NCBI GenBank assembly: GCA_012064385.1
Contig: QRDG01000473.1
Coordinates: forward strand, 4,409,965 to 4,473,964
From: Puccinellia tenuiflora
Lineage: Eukaryota > Streptophyta > Magnoliopsida > Poales > Poaceae
Direction of reading: 5' to 3'
DNA: 64,000 nucleotides
Both the position numbers and the translations under genes were made by a program. Each line of letters begins with the position of its first letter. Position 1 is the stretch's first letter. The notes under the pieces were generated by a model that had not been told where the DNA came from, made no database searches, and was given only the letters and a program-made list of their open reading frames with translations. Positions 52,602-63,145 of the stretch are shown one piece after another.

Positions 52602-54820
52602 CAGGGGTAGAATTTCCGAAGATTCTCAATGTTCCAGGAGTTGCCTTCCGGTCGGCCTTGCTCGTCCTCTAGGTACAACGTTCCGGGTTTCAGGGTATGT
52701 GTCACCCGGAAGGGTCCTTCCCACTTTGATGACATTTTGTTCAGGCCTTGCATGCTTTGCCTCTTGCGGAGTACCATGTCTCCGGGTTGCAGCTCCCGCG
52801 AGCGAACATGACGACTGTGGTATCGGCGGAGTCCTTGTTGGTACCGAGCTGACCGTAAGGAGACCCGGCACCTTCTCTCTTACAGCAGGTTTATGTCATC
52901 TATCCTCCGCTCTTCTTGTGTGTTCTCATCATATGCGAGCACCCGGGGTGATCCGTACTTGAGTTCTGATGGCAGGACAGCCTCAACTCCATAGACGAGG
53001 AAGAATGGTGTCTCTACAGTGGCTCTGCTCGGTGTTGTTCTAAGTGACCACAGCACGCTTGGCAGGTGATTAATCCAGTTTTTCCCTTGTTCTCCAGCCT
53101 GCCAAAGGCCTTGGTCTTCAATCCCTTGAGAACTTCTGCATTTGCTCTCTCTACTTGCCCGTTGCTTCTTGGGTAGGACACCGAGGCGAAACACACCTTG
53201 AGGAAAGCTTTGCTTGTGAACTGGGTGCCGTTGTCGGTGATGATTCTGTTGGGTACTCCAAACCAGTAGATGATTCCTTCGATGAACTTGATGGCGGCCT
53301 GAGCCGTCTGGCGTGGAACTGGCATTGCTCCTACCCACTTTGTGAACTTGTCAATTGCCATGAACAGGTATTCGTGTCCTCCCACATACTTTGGTATCTT
53401 GCCGACGATGTCCAGCCCCCAGACAGCGAACGGCCAGAAGATTGGTATCGGCTGCAATGCTTGCGCTGGCTGGTGCGCGTTCTTGGCGTAGTACTGGCAA
53501 GCTTCACAGTTCTTGACTAGCTGCTCCGCGTCATGAAGTACCGCTGGCCAGTAGAACCCTTGTCGGAAAACCTTTCCCGCCAAGGATCTCGAAGCCACAT
53601 GACTTGAGCACATCCCCTCGTGTATCTCCTTCAGTAGTTCTCGGCCTTGTTCTTGCGATATGCACCGTAGCTTGACTCCGTTTTCGCACCGCCGGTAGAG
53701 CTCGCCATCGATTAGAATGTAGAGCTTTGCCCGGCGGGCCACTTGCTCGGCTTCATGGTCGTCCTCCGGGAGGACGCGCTCCACCATGTACTTGACGATA
53801 TCCTGGGCCCAGGGCGGGTGGGTCCGTTCTACCAGCAGTACCTCCTGGCCAGAAGGAAGCAGAGGTTCTTCGGCCGTGGGCACTGCCGGGTCTTGGGCTT
53901 CCGGGCTGGCTACCCGTGTTGTCGATGTTGAAGGGTTGCCAGCCTCGTTTGTCGCTGAAGAACTTGGCTTCAGCCTCTCGAGAGAGACTGAAGGTCGCTT
54001 GAGCACCTCGATGTAGATCCCGGGAGGTACCGGTTCTCGTTTGGACACCAGTTGTGATAGCTCGTCCGCAGATGTGTTTTCCTCCCGCGGCACGTAAGCA
54101 GCTCTGAAGCTACTGAAGCGCCGTTGAAGTTTCCATACTTCTTCGACGTACGGCACCATCTGAGGACAGGCGTACTCCTTGTTGACTTGCTTGATGACTA
54201 GCTGAGAGTCACCCTTGACGATGATCTTGCCGATGCCGAGGCCGATGGCAGCACGAAGTCCCGCGAGCAGACCTTCATACTCCGTCGTGTTGTTGGAGAT
54301 GTTTCCTTGGTAGTGCATTTGGACGACGTATTTCAGGCATTCACCAGTTGGTGAAGTGAGGACGACCCCGGCACCTCCTTGTCCCTTGGTGTAGGAGCCG
54401 TCGAAGTGCATGATCCAGGTGTCGGGATCCTCCTTCCCGGGAAGGCTCGTCTCCTCCTCCGGGTTGTCGATCGCCATCTCGGTCCACTCAGCTATGAAGT
54501 CAGCCAGCGCTTGGCTCGAACTTGAGCCCGAAACCCTGAAGTTCCATGGCCCACGCCGAGATGCGTCCGGTTGCCAGCGGGTTCTCCAGAGGACTCCTGA
54601 GGTTGTACTTGGACACCACCGTGATTGGGTGCCCCTCGAAGTATGGCCTCATCTTGCGGGAGGCGATGAGGATCGCTAGCAGCAGCTTCTGCATCATGGG
54701 ATACCGCTCCCGGGCGTCGCGCAGCACTGAGCTCACGAAGTAGACCGGGTGTTGCACCTTGCGGGTCGCCGATCCTTTGACGGGTTCGACGTCCCCCACA
54801 TCCTTAGCGCTCCGGGCCTG
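52602..54820 (-). pseudogene. W pol: RNase H domains and integrase
   Basis: Leftward: end of the degenerate RNase H (HPVYFVSSVLRDARERYPMM, VVSKYNLRSPLENP); frameshift near 54500; archaeal-type RNase H (MHFDGSYTKGQGGAG, TTEYEGLLAGL, VKGDSQLVIKQ, NTSADELSQL); a Pro/Ser-rich linker; HHCC finger (GMCSSHVASRS, CEACQYYAK); core GLDIVGKIPK, IITDNGTQF, SNGQVERANAEV. Between QFTSKAF and KVCFASVSYP about ten residues found in Y1 are missing. A frameshift near 53075 precedes SVLWSLRTTPSRATVETPF; the C-terminal tail ends NIENLRKFYP at 52602. In the RNase H site, His of the finger reads SSH rather than GHH. Confidence 0.85.
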
Positions 54821-55290
54821 TCAACGGTGGGGGCGTGAACGGGCTCACACCTGGGACCGCCGTCGGCGAAGTAGAGGAGTTCCTCCACTCGGGTTCGGCA
54901 CTCCTGGTAGACCTTGGGGTTGTCGGTGCTGGGTGGAAACTGGATCAGAGCCTTGGCGGTGACGAGGGCGTCGTGACGGGCCTGCGCGTCGTCCGAGAGG
55001 AGAGTGCAGGACTTGCTCTTGGTGCCCTGCTGACCCTTGCCAGCACGGGTACCCTCGCTCTTTTCTCCGGCAGAGAAGTCCTTGCCGGTGTTGCCGCACA
55101 TGCTCTTCTCCACGCCACCATCTTCACCGCCCTGGGTTGGGCCGCCTGCCTCGCCCAGAGCGTCCTTCTCCGGAGGTGGAGGAGGAGAAGCCCGGTTTGC
55201 CGCAGCAGCGCGATGCTCGCCGGTAGCCTGAGAGCACGCAGGGGAGGCCGCCTTTGACGTCTGGACGTCGGGCCTCTTCTTTGGTGCCAT
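54821..55290 (-). pseudogene. W gag N-terminus, fused by deletion to pol
   Basis: ATG at 55290 (MAPKKRPDVQTSKAASPACS), Ala/Pro-rich linker, then ARHDALVTAKALIQFPPS, KVYQECRTRVEELLYFADGG. It runs into RNase H-side sequence at about 54800-54835, so capsid, knuckle, protease and RT are deleted. The frame also extends upstream to 55422 through a Ser-rich (TCx)n stretch. Short, basic product with no recognisable domain left. Confidence 0.65.
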
Positions 55291-55428
55291 GGTCGACGAA
55301 GAACTTGACGCAGATCTCGACGAAGAACACGAAGCTGATGAAGAAGTTGAGGAAGACGCCGACGAAGAACTCGAGGAAGATGCCGACGAAGAACTCGAAG
55401 TCGGCGAAGAAGAACTCAACACTTGCGC

Positions 55429-55448
55429 CCCCTACCTGGCGCGCCAGA
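55429..55448 (-). other. Primer binding site region of W
   Basis: Minus-strand TCTGGCGCGCCAGGTAGGGG directly follows the 5' LTR, as in Y1 and Y2. Confidence 0.65.
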
Positions 55449-56395
55449 TGTCGTGTCTTCGATCACAGACACCGGGAGTAAAGGATACCACCTTTTTAGG
55501 TTCGGTATGGGGCGCAGAGGAGGCCGAAGAACTTCTTCCATCCGGGGGCTTCGCTCGGCGCTCTAGATCTACGTACTAGCAAGCATCACAGAGACACAAA
55601 GAGTTTACCCAGGTTCGGGCCGCCCGGAGGCTAACAACCCTACTCCTGCATGTCTGGATTGAGAGGTGTATCATGGTGTAGCTTTACAAGGGTAGTTGCG
55701 GGTGAGAACCCAGGAGGTGTTGGCTAGAGGTTGAAGACGAGAAGATCCTGACCCTGAGGGGGTCACCTCTCGCCTAAGCTACTCTGGGACTTGTGCACTA
55801 CCTAGCCTAGCCTCCTTCTCTTCTGGACTTCTTTTTCCCCTTGGGTGCCTCGGTCCTCCTTTTATAGGCCAAGGGGATACCACAGGTGCTCCCTTGTGGC
55901 TGGAGGGGTTTTGGCAGGAAAACCCCTCCGGGTTCTCTTTAGGAGGCGACGTGGCCTCCTCTCGTCCAAGTATTCTTCTCCGAGGGGGCAGATGAGGCCG
56001 CCCACCTTTTCCTGAGAGGGCGGACAGGGGCTGACAGCTTTTCTGCCTCTGCCCCCCTTTGGCGCCTCCATCTTCTTGGCGCCCAAGTCTTCTAGGAGCT
56101 TCCAGCCAGAGCTGGCAAGCTTATCCTCTTCGCGCGCTGGAGGTTGGTTCCCGGGAATGAGCCTGGCCTCCTGCCGGGCGTCGGGTCCCCGGGACCTCTG
56201 TGCCTGCTTCCGGGTTGAGGGGGGCCCCGGAGGGTCCCCGAGTCCTTGGCCTTGGTTGTCGGGACGCCGTGGGGCAGATGGGGGGGCCCATCTACCAGTC
56301 TTGAGCCTTGGCCTTGAGTGCCTCCTTGGTGGGCCCATGCGCGATGGACCCACTTTGACCGCATCAGAGGAACCCCATGTTCCACTGTTGCGACA
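55449..56395 (-). repeat. 5' LTR of W (947 bp)
   Basis: Plus-strand ends TGTCGTGTCTTCG and GTTGCGACA. TATA motif at 55860-55866 (minus TATAAAAGG). It is followed by TSD GCTGG. Confidence 0.9.
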
Positions 56396-56400
56396 GCTGG
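56396..56400. repeat. Target-site duplication of W, right (GCTGG)
   Basis: Partner of 48809-48813. Confidence 0.9.
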
Positions 56401-56468
56401 AGACAGAGGATGGCACACCGGTTGCAAATCAATGGAACTTTCAGCACCTCCGCAAGTTCTACCCGTGA
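56396..56468 (+). pseudogene. Z integrase C-terminal end
   Basis: LETEDGTPVANQWNFQHLRK then FYP and TGA at 56466-56468. It is the same tail as Y1 (41880-41945), confirming that W split the last codons of the Z integrase. Confidence 0.88.
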
Positions 56469-56493
56469 ACTCACAGAGAGCTATGTCCCATAA

Positions 56494-56690
56494 GGGGTCC
56501 TCCTCTGCTTCTTCTCTTGACCGCACAAGCAATGCCCCGTGCCGGACATGGAGGCAATTTTTTGTACTCATCCCCCCGAGGGGTCCTCCTCTGCGTCGTC
56601 TCTTGACCGCACAAGCAATGCCCCATGCCGGACACGGCAGCAATTTTTTGTACTACCCCCCCCCCCCCCCCCCGAGGGGTCCTCTCCCTG
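56494..56690 (+). repeat. Tandem repeat, 86-96 bp unit, with C18 run
   Basis: GGGGTCCTCCTCTGC begins at 56494 and 56580, and a partial third unit starts at 56676. Units share CACAAGCAATGCCCC and CAATTTTTTGTACT. The second unit ends in an uninterrupted run of 18 C (56656-56673). Confidence 0.85.
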
Positions 56691-56897
56691 CGAGCCATGT
56701 TGGCAACGAGAGCGCTATCATATGGCCATGCCATCATGCAAAACTTTTCGTCATTCCAAACAATATAAGCATATTTTCGTTTAATTACACTTCGTGCAAT
56801 TTTCTTGTATAATAACGCCATTGCTGCTATCTCTGCACACTCACCAGTTCTGCATGTGCACCACGCGAGCGGGAGCTATGACACGGTGCCTACGCCG

Positions 56898-57167
56898 GGC
56901 CAGGCACAACAAGCGAAAAACCCAAGGAACTGAGCTCTGTCTCGCGGGCCAGTCCCTGCACATGTCACCTCTCCCAAGGTTCCCTTGGTCCCCCCAAGGC
57001 TCCCTTGGTGCTTATTCTCCTTGCGTGGGCCAGGCCCAACAAGCAAAAAACCCAAGGAACTGAGCTCTGTCTCGCGGGCCAGTCCCTGCACATGTCACCT
57101 CTCCCAAGGTTCCCTTGGCCCCCCCAAGGCTCCCTTGGTGGTTATTCTCCTCGCGTGGGACCCAAGC
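56898..57167 (+). repeat. Tandem repeat, 120 bp unit, about 2.2 copies
   Basis: CTGAGCTCTGTCTCGCGGGC starts at 56930 and 57050. Units are nearly identical, so the duplication is recent relative to the decay of Z. Confidence 0.85.
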
Positions 57168-57715
57168 TCAAACTAATGAAGCGTGCAGGGTCGGCTCATG
57201 AAAACCAGTCTCCTTGTACCTGTCTTGACACAAGACCGCCAGAGCGCAGTCAAGCGAGTAAAACTCTCAAGGAAGCCTCAAGAGCAATGCTTCAAGCAGA
57301 TGCCTCGTGAGGCTCCATGCGGACAAGCCTCCATAAAGGAGCAACAAGCAGCTCTTTGCACGGCCTCAGGAGAACTCCCCTGCTGCTAAAACAGCTAAGT
57401 CAAACGGTTTCCCATCATTTCCTTTCATATTCTATAATGCCGCAAGCACTCCTTAGAAACTTCGTTAGCCTCGCTTGCGCGTCGAAGGGGAGCAACCGAG
57501 AATCGCTCTCGGGGATCTTACTAACTTGCAGTCACAACACCCGATGTACTCGTGCCGGACACGAATGGTGACTGATGTCTGTGGACTAGCGGGATGGGAC
57601 CTAAGACACAGAGGGTTTGCATGGTTCACGGGAAAGAAAAAAGAGCCTTTGCGGGGAGCTAGAAATCACAAGTCACAAAATACAAAGATGCACACAACAG
57701 ACGACAAGTCTTTCA

Positions 57716-57985
57716 TTACAAAACTGATAATGCAGATACAAAGCAAAGGCTCCGGGAGCTACGCCGCTGGAGCATCTTCTTTTGCACCGTCGCCGCCGCC
57801 TCCCGAGGTGCCGCCGCCATCTCCTCCAGAGGCATCGGCGTCCGCGTCGACATGCATGAAGCGATCACAGAGGGCGCCCACGTAGCCTTCGATCCTCTCC
57901 GCCAGGGCATCCGCAAGCTCCTTCGACTCAGTCTGGACAGACTTCAGGACCTCGTCCAGGCTGAAGTTTTCCCAGCAAAACTCGC
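57716..57985 (-). pseudogene. C-terminal remnant of the Z antisense gene
   Basis: Minus-strand frame reading ENFSLDEVLKSVQTESKELA, CDRFMHVDADA, GGGTSGGGGDGAKEDAPAA then stop (about 57746). The layout (helical, acidic, ending in a GTSGG-type tail) resembles the Y1 antisense C-terminus (43196-43729). The rest is cut at about 57985 by A2. Confidence 0.5.
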
Positions 57986-58517
57986 TGCTGTCGCAGAGAA
58001 ATTTATCATAAATGCATTGTATCCTACCAATACAACACTGAGAACCTCCCTTTCCTTTCTCTTGGGTTCACTATTTTCATCAAAAAGGTTTTGGGGAGCA
58101 ATCCAACCAAAGGTATCTTCTAAAGCATCAGCCATACCAAGAAATATAAATGGTATAGGAATTTTTTACCTCTTTCTCACCTTCAGTTTTACCAACATGA
58201 TCATTGGTCTTGATGTCCAAAGTCTTCATGGTGTGCACGATATCAATACCATATCCAAGCATCTTATAGTGAGCAAACATCTTTCTAGCTTCTTTAGCCA
58301 CATCATTGAACTCCATAAGTAGAGTCTTTAGCACAAAATCCTTATCCTCACTATCCTTCATATCATCAAGTTTGAGAAAAAAATTCTGCAATATAGGATT
58401 GAGGTTAATGAATCTTGCTTCCATCATTCCAACAAAAGAGGCTATAGTAGTTTCATAAGAATCGGAAAGTTCAACCAATAACATGATTAAGAAACTCTTA
58501 AATATTACTTCTACCAA
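57986..58517 (-). pseudogene. A2 ORF directly after the primer site, function unknown
   Basis: Frame 58517-58128 reads SDSYETTIASFVGMMEARFI, ILQNFFLKLDDMKDSEDKDF, EARKMFAHYKMLGYGIDIVH, then breaks at VKNSYTIYISWYG-stop. One frame over (58135 on) it continues GMADALEDTFGWIAPQNLFD and EPKRKEREVLSVVLVGYNAF. Helical, Met/Lys/Asp-rich. It may be the start of an Athila-type gag or a separate leader ORF. I recognise no knuckle in what remains. Confidence 0.45.
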
Positions 58518-58745
58518 GGAGAAAGCTACTTACCACACTAATATCTTTCATACCAAACTTAGGAGGAAACATAGCTACAAGAAAAAAGATAAAACTGAGC
58601 AAAACAGGAATAAAGACTACACTAATTTTTTGGGGTTTTATTTTTTTAAACAAGCAAACAAGAAAAACAAGAAATAAACTAAGCAATACAAAAGAAAAAT
58701 AAAGAGATTGAGAGTATGAGACTCCCCTTGCTGCAGCTCCAAAGT

Positions 58746-58762
58746 CCCTGGCAACGGCGCCA
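58746..58762 (-). other. Primer binding site of A2 (tRNA-Asp type)
   Basis: Minus-strand TGGCGCCGTTGCCAGGG, the site commonly reported for Athila-type elements and assigned to tRNA-Asp. Confidence 0.75.
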
Positions 58763-58772
58763 GAAAACATCT

Positions 58773-59598
58773 TGATTGGCGATGATGATAGCGTTGGTGG
58801 TACCCCAAGCGAAGGTGTGGATGTAGCAACTGGCAATTTTCCCTCAGTGAAGAACCAAGGTTTAATCGAACCAGTAGGACTTTGAAATTAACAACGAGGT
58901 GCCCGTCAACGATCTCTTGCGCTTAACCGTCAACGAACGTGGACATGCACACACTCGAACAATTACTTTGCCCCCAACGGCAGGAAGGTTGTTAATCTTC
59001 CCGGTCTGCTGAAAACAAAGCGGTTAAAGCATATGGTGAAGTGGATGAAATAAGGAAATAGACCAGCAATCAAATGATTATGAGAAGCAAGTAAACAGTT
59101 TTGTAATCAATGTAAAAAGATAGACCGGGGGCCATGGGTTTACTAGTGGTGTCTCTCCATAAGATAAAATACTCATATGATGGGTAAACAAATTACAGCT
59201 AGGCAATTGACAAGATTATGACACAAACTTAATCTAGCCAAATCAAAGAGTTCATGGGAATATTCATGTAGGCATCACAACAAATAACAAAGACCGTTGA
59301 CCCAACTGCATCTTTGTCTAAAAAGTCCACCTAGGGATCGCTATCCAGCCTGTCACCCATCGGTATTAAGTTGCAAACAACAGACAATTGTATTAAGTAA
59401 AGTGCATGATGTAAGCAATATTTATAATCACGAAGACATAAACATCGATGTTTTACCCTTAGTAGCAACAACACACCCTCGACACTTGCATGTTTCTGTC
59501 ACTCGAGCGCTGGCATAAAAGGGGGCATTAACCTACCATCTAGCATAAATACACTCTCTTGAAGATACAAACAATCACTTGGCCAAAGTATCTACGCA
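58773..59598 (-). repeat. Partial 5' LTR of A2
   Basis: Starts TGATTGGCG on plus (LTR 3' end). Reverse complement matches A1 15500-16312, for example GCCCCCAACGG and GGGGGCCATGGG. Cut at 59598 by the X' LTR end. Confidence 0.75.
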
Positions 59599-59683
59599 TG
59601 TTGTGGTATTGTCGAATCTAGCCTAGACAGGGGTGTCATCTGGCTAGTTAGAGAGGTGGGTGAAGGAGATGTAGGTAATTCCG
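59599..59683 (-). repeat. X' LTR 3' end fragment
   Basis: Reverse complement of about 85 bp related to 19547-19633 (CACCCACCTCTC, CAGATGACACCCCTGTC, CGACAATACCA). Starts TGTTGTGG on plus, the LTR terminus. Confidence 0.65.
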
Positions 59684-59841
59684 TGAAGGGGTCGCAGCAT
59701 AGAAAACAAAAAAAATCTACGCAACAAACGGAATAAACCCCAAGGATCTAGATCTACTAGATGAAGATAGCGAAGGTGAGATCCAATCTCTTACCCTTGA
59801 AGATCAAACAAACGTGTTTTGTCGGTGCAGGGGTTGGCTAG
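59684..59841 (-). repeat. Copia LTR end fragment C2
   Basis: Contains GCAGCATAGAAAACAAAAAA, GATCTACTAGATGAAGATAG and AACGTGTTTTGTCGGTGCAG, matching the C1 LTR end (29080-29240) with clear divergence. It is interrupted by the T2 LTR at 59842. Confidence 0.7.
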
Positions 59842-61800
59842 TGTAACGCCCCAAGATCGGTACTATGCAGACTTTAGCGTTCCAGCCAAATCCGCATAAT
59901 AACGATCATAAAGGACGCCCACCAGGCATAACGTGCACGTCGCAACACACACATTATGCGGGTGGAATTGTGATAACATTACCATAGTTCTCGATGGAAC
60001 CCACAAAAGAACATATATACAACAACGACTCACCGAGTCAAGAGCAAGATAAAATACAAAGATCCAATATAACAACGGAAGCGGGTAGCGTCCGGCTACG
60101 GACAAGATACAAATTGGACTAAGAGTCTTGAAGATAAGCAAAGGCACCATATCCCTGCCCAGGCCAAGCCTAGCTGGAGGGATTCCCAAGCTAACGTCGT
60201 CAGACTTCAAACCTGCTTGGCTGCATTAGAATAGCAGCCCCGAAGGGGTCAGTACTAGTAGAACTACTGGCAAGTAATACTCACAAGATATCAAAGCTGG
60301 AATTCCGGGGAAAAGGGGTTAGCGATTGAGGTGGCGGCAAGCAGCACTGACAACTTATAGAGACACGCTATAACTTTCGTCTAATAGAGGAGGTAAGAGA
60401 GCGCATAGGTAACCAACTATACTAACACCAAACATACCCAGCCAATTCCTTACCAGCCCGTTTATCCTACGAGCAGCAAGCCCAAAGGCACTCACACAGT
60501 TGGCAAATTTTATAAGTTATTGTTCAAGTAATCTATCTTACTAGTCAAGTTATTATTATCAGGTGTAGGTTGTCTATGATCTTGTTAGCCAGCATCATCA
60601 CCAAGTCGTCCATAACCGCGGACACGGCTTTTCGAAAAGATTTAACCCTGCAGGGGTGCACAAATGTAACCACACGCACTTCAACCCTTGTTGCCAGCTA
60701 TTAGCACACTTCCTATGGTGTGCCGGCAGGGTATCCGACGCTACACTTTCCTTCACTACCACACTTGTCCAGGGAACCACCTAGCTAAGTCTGACCCACC
60801 TTGAAAGTCCGGCTGAAGCTCCGAGGTGGACTTAACCGTTTGCGCCTATGGCTAGGTGACACAGACTACCATGAGCTGGTCACTTCGCATCATACGGCAA
60901 GCCCTACCATAAGTAACCATCACGTATAAGTCCCGGAGGCGTCCCATTCGTACCTGCAACAAAATAAAGCGCCGCGCAAATGGAAACACCTGAACTACTT
61001 GTGGCGCCCTGGACGAGGCTGCAGATCCGGTACTAGGTCGAGGGGAGTCCCATTTCCTCCCACATGTGGGTAGTGCGCTCAGTCTTGGATCAGAGGACAA
61101 GAACTCGGGTCCTAGGCAACACTAGCAGAAAAAATCACCACGATTGGCCTTCCGACGGTGCCTTATCTTTATTAATTATATCCCATCGCCAAACATTATA
61201 GATTATCATGTGAATTTAACCCAACTATCAAATTATAACAAGACTAGAACATGACTCGAGCAAAACAAACCTAAGCATGCACTACGACTCGCAAGGGCCA
61301 ACAAGGTAAACAAACAACAGGGTTAATAGGTTGTGGGGATGTGGCTATATCATGGCTGCAAGGTAAACATGCAAATAGGATCGAGACACAAGCATCGCAA
61401 TATAAGGCTAGCAAGGAACAAAAGATAGGAGGTGTGAGAGGCAGAAGACAAGCAAAGATAGCAAGGGAGTATCACTTGCCTGCAATCCGGTAGAGGTAGC
61501 AGAACCTGTCATTGCTCACATCAACTCATCGTCCTATTCCCGAAGAAGCAACGAACATCGGAAACATAAAAGATGCATTTTACTACTACGGCAAAAGAAG
61601 CGGCATGTTGATGACATGATGCATGACAAATTAAAGGTTGTCCAATTTTATTCCCTAACACATGGCAAAGCATTTTAAATGGGATCGGTGCATAATATAG
61701 ATGCACCGGACAAATCCCCATAATTAAATTGATTTAATTCGACTAAATGGATAAAAGTGTGAGGTTAATTAATGATGCATGATTTTATAAGATACGGATA
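59842..61800 (-). repeat. 3' LTR of T2 (right limit approximate)
   Basis: The terminus TGTAACGCCCC is the counterpart of GGGGCGCTACA in T1. It shares the palindromic block at 60608-60660 but little else at high identity with T1, so it belongs to a diverged subfamily. No credible ORF; frames at 59863-60210, 60598-60780 and 60852-61100 are chance. Confidence 0.7.
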
Positions 61801-62088
61801 TATATAGCCTAGGGGTTAGGGTTGGGGTCACACATGGGATCGAGGGATCTTCGGGTTGGAAACGTCGTCTTTGGGTCGTAGTCGAAGTAGTCGTCATAGT
61901 CGAAGTAGTCGAGGTAGTCGAAGTAGTCGTTCATCCGGAGTCGAAGTAGTCGAGGTAGTCGACGTCGGGGAAGTAGTCGTACTCGGGTCGTCGTTGTGGC
62001 GGACCTTGGCGTTCCGGGCTTCGGGGTCAACGGGGTCCGGGGCGTCGGGGTTCGGTCGTCGGTAGTTGTTCACAGAGTCGTGGAAGTC
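61801..62088 (-). other. GC-rich segment with 9-bp repeat beside the T2 RT break
   Basis: 61870-61985 is a degenerate 9-mer repeat (GTAGTCGAA, GTAGTCGAG, GTAGTCGTC). On the minus strand it reads as alternating Asp/Tyr/Phe (DYFDYLDYFDYDDYFDYD). It could be part of the LTR U3 or internal sequence next to the deletion. No domain. Confidence 0.6.
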
Positions 62089-62752
62089 CTAGATAATGAC
62101 GAACTTGTCAAGGTACTCGTGGAAGATGGAGTTCATCAGCCTCATGAATGTGGCCGGAGCATTTGTGAGGCCGAAGGACATGACGGTGTACTCATATAAC
62201 CCATAACGGGTAGTGAAAGCTGTCTTCGGAATATCCTCCTTTCTGATTTTTATCTGATGATAGCCTGACCTCAGATCCATCTTGGAGAATACCGTTGCAC
62301 TAGCTAGCTGATCGAATAGGTCAGTTATTCGAGGAATGGGATACTTGTTCTTGATGGTTACCGCATTCAGAGGGCGGTAATCAACAACCAGACGAGGAAC
62401 ATTTGTATCCCTCTTCTTGACAAAGATGACCGGGCAGCCCCATGGCAAGCTACTCGGCCGGATGAATTCTTTTTCCAGCAGCTCATTAAGTTGCTTCTTT
62501 AATTCAGTTACCTCTTCCGCTGGCATGCGGTAGGGCCTTTGGAAATTGGGGTGGTTCCCGGAACTAATTCGATGACAAACTCCACACTTCGATCAGGTGG
62601 CATGCCAGGAAATTCTTCGGGAAAGACGTCGGGGAATTCACACACCACATTCACTCATGCATTTCAGGCGGGGTGATACCTTACATGAAGTACAAACTGA
62701 TCTCCGGAGAGAGAGGAGTGGCAGCGGATGGAGCTGCGGATGAAGGGGACCA
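62089..62752 (-). pseudogene. T2 reverse transcriptase, N-terminal half
   Basis: From about 62690: EFPDVFPEEFPGMPPDRSVE, a frameshift near 62540, then MPAEEVTELKKQLNELLEKE, RPSSLPWGCPVIFVKK, RLVVDYRPLNAVTIKNKYPI, KMDLRSGYHQIKIRKED, FGLTNAPATFMRLMN and EYLDKFVII, then a stop. The break falls just before the catalytic YxDD block, so the polymerase is inactive. Confidence 0.85.
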
Positions 62753-63145
62753 CTAACGCACTTCCCCATAGCTTGGCTGGATCACTGTGATAGTCTTGGT
62801 AGCACAGTCCAGGTTGGTCTGATACTTGACTAACCAGTCGATGCCCAGAATAACATCCAGACCCTCTGAATTCAGGACTGTCAACTGGAACGGAAAAGGT
62901 ATTGAACCTATGGAAATCTGAACCTTAGAAGTAACCCACTTGGTTTGCCAATGAGACCCTGGTGTTTTAACCACTAGCGGGGAGTCCATATTCTCAAACG
63001 GTATTTGATGGTTGTGTGCAAATGATATGGATATGAATGAATGCGATGCTCCAGAATCAAATAAAACTGAAGCTGGATATGCATTGATTCGAAGCGTACC
63101 CATGAGAACACGGGGGTCCTCTTCAACTCCTTCAGCCGAGACGTG
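62753..63145 (-). pseudogene. T2 aspartic protease
   Basis: GTLRINAYPASVLFDSGASH (active-site D-S-G), SPLVVKTPGSHWQTKW, GLDVILGIDWLVKYQTNLDC, ending YGEVR-TAG at 62753-62755. It lacks an intact link to gag because of a TGA in the linker (about 63152). It shows what T1 lost: here the protease continues after NLD, whereas T1 jumps to the RT connection. Confidence 0.82.

Larger units (their letters stand above)
48814..56395 (-). mobile_element. Tat-type Gypsy element W (7.6 kb), internally deleted
   Basis: LTRs at 55449-56395 (5') and 48814-49772 (3'), TSD GCTGG, primer site at 55429-55448. Internal coding is gag N-terminus fused to the end of RT/RNase H, then archaeal-type RNase H and integrase. 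Two plus-strand (antisense) ORFs lie between pol and the 3' LTR. LTRs differ by roughly 5% (7 of 150 positions compared, all transitions). Protease and RT core are absent, so the element is non-autonomous. Confidence 0.9.
56469..57715 (+). other. Z 3' non-coding region with tandem repeats
   Basis: Counterpart of Y1 41946-43195. Holds an 86-96 bp tandem repeat with an 18-C run and a 120-bp tandem repeat. No credible ORF. Confidence 0.6.
31989..57985 (+). mobile_element. Tat-type Gypsy element Z, interrupted twice
   Basis: Plus-strand pieces: 31989-35308, 48020-48813 and 56396-57985. Joining across the two insertions restores a continuous integrase reading (CEACQFHAK to QIHQPAQ; AVRL to LETEDG). 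The 5' end is cut by C1 and the 3' end by A2, so no Z LTR is visible. Proteins are related to Y1 but clearly diverged, and the RT catalytic motif differs (YSDD). Confidence 0.85.
57986..59598 (-). mobile_element. Athila-type element A2, 5' end only
   Basis: Minus strand: partial 5' LTR (59598-58773), primer site (58762-58746), then an ORF region cut at about 57986. The LTR part matches A1 15500-16312. Confidence 0.75.

Noticed and set aside
56656..56673. C18 run as a poly-A-like retroposon tail (reverse)
   Set aside because: It lies inside a tandem repeat unit and is G/C, not A/T. No source RNA or TSD.
60598..61100. Minus frames in the T2 LTR
   Set aside because: No domain, no conservation expected with other LTRs, and they cross the palindromic block.
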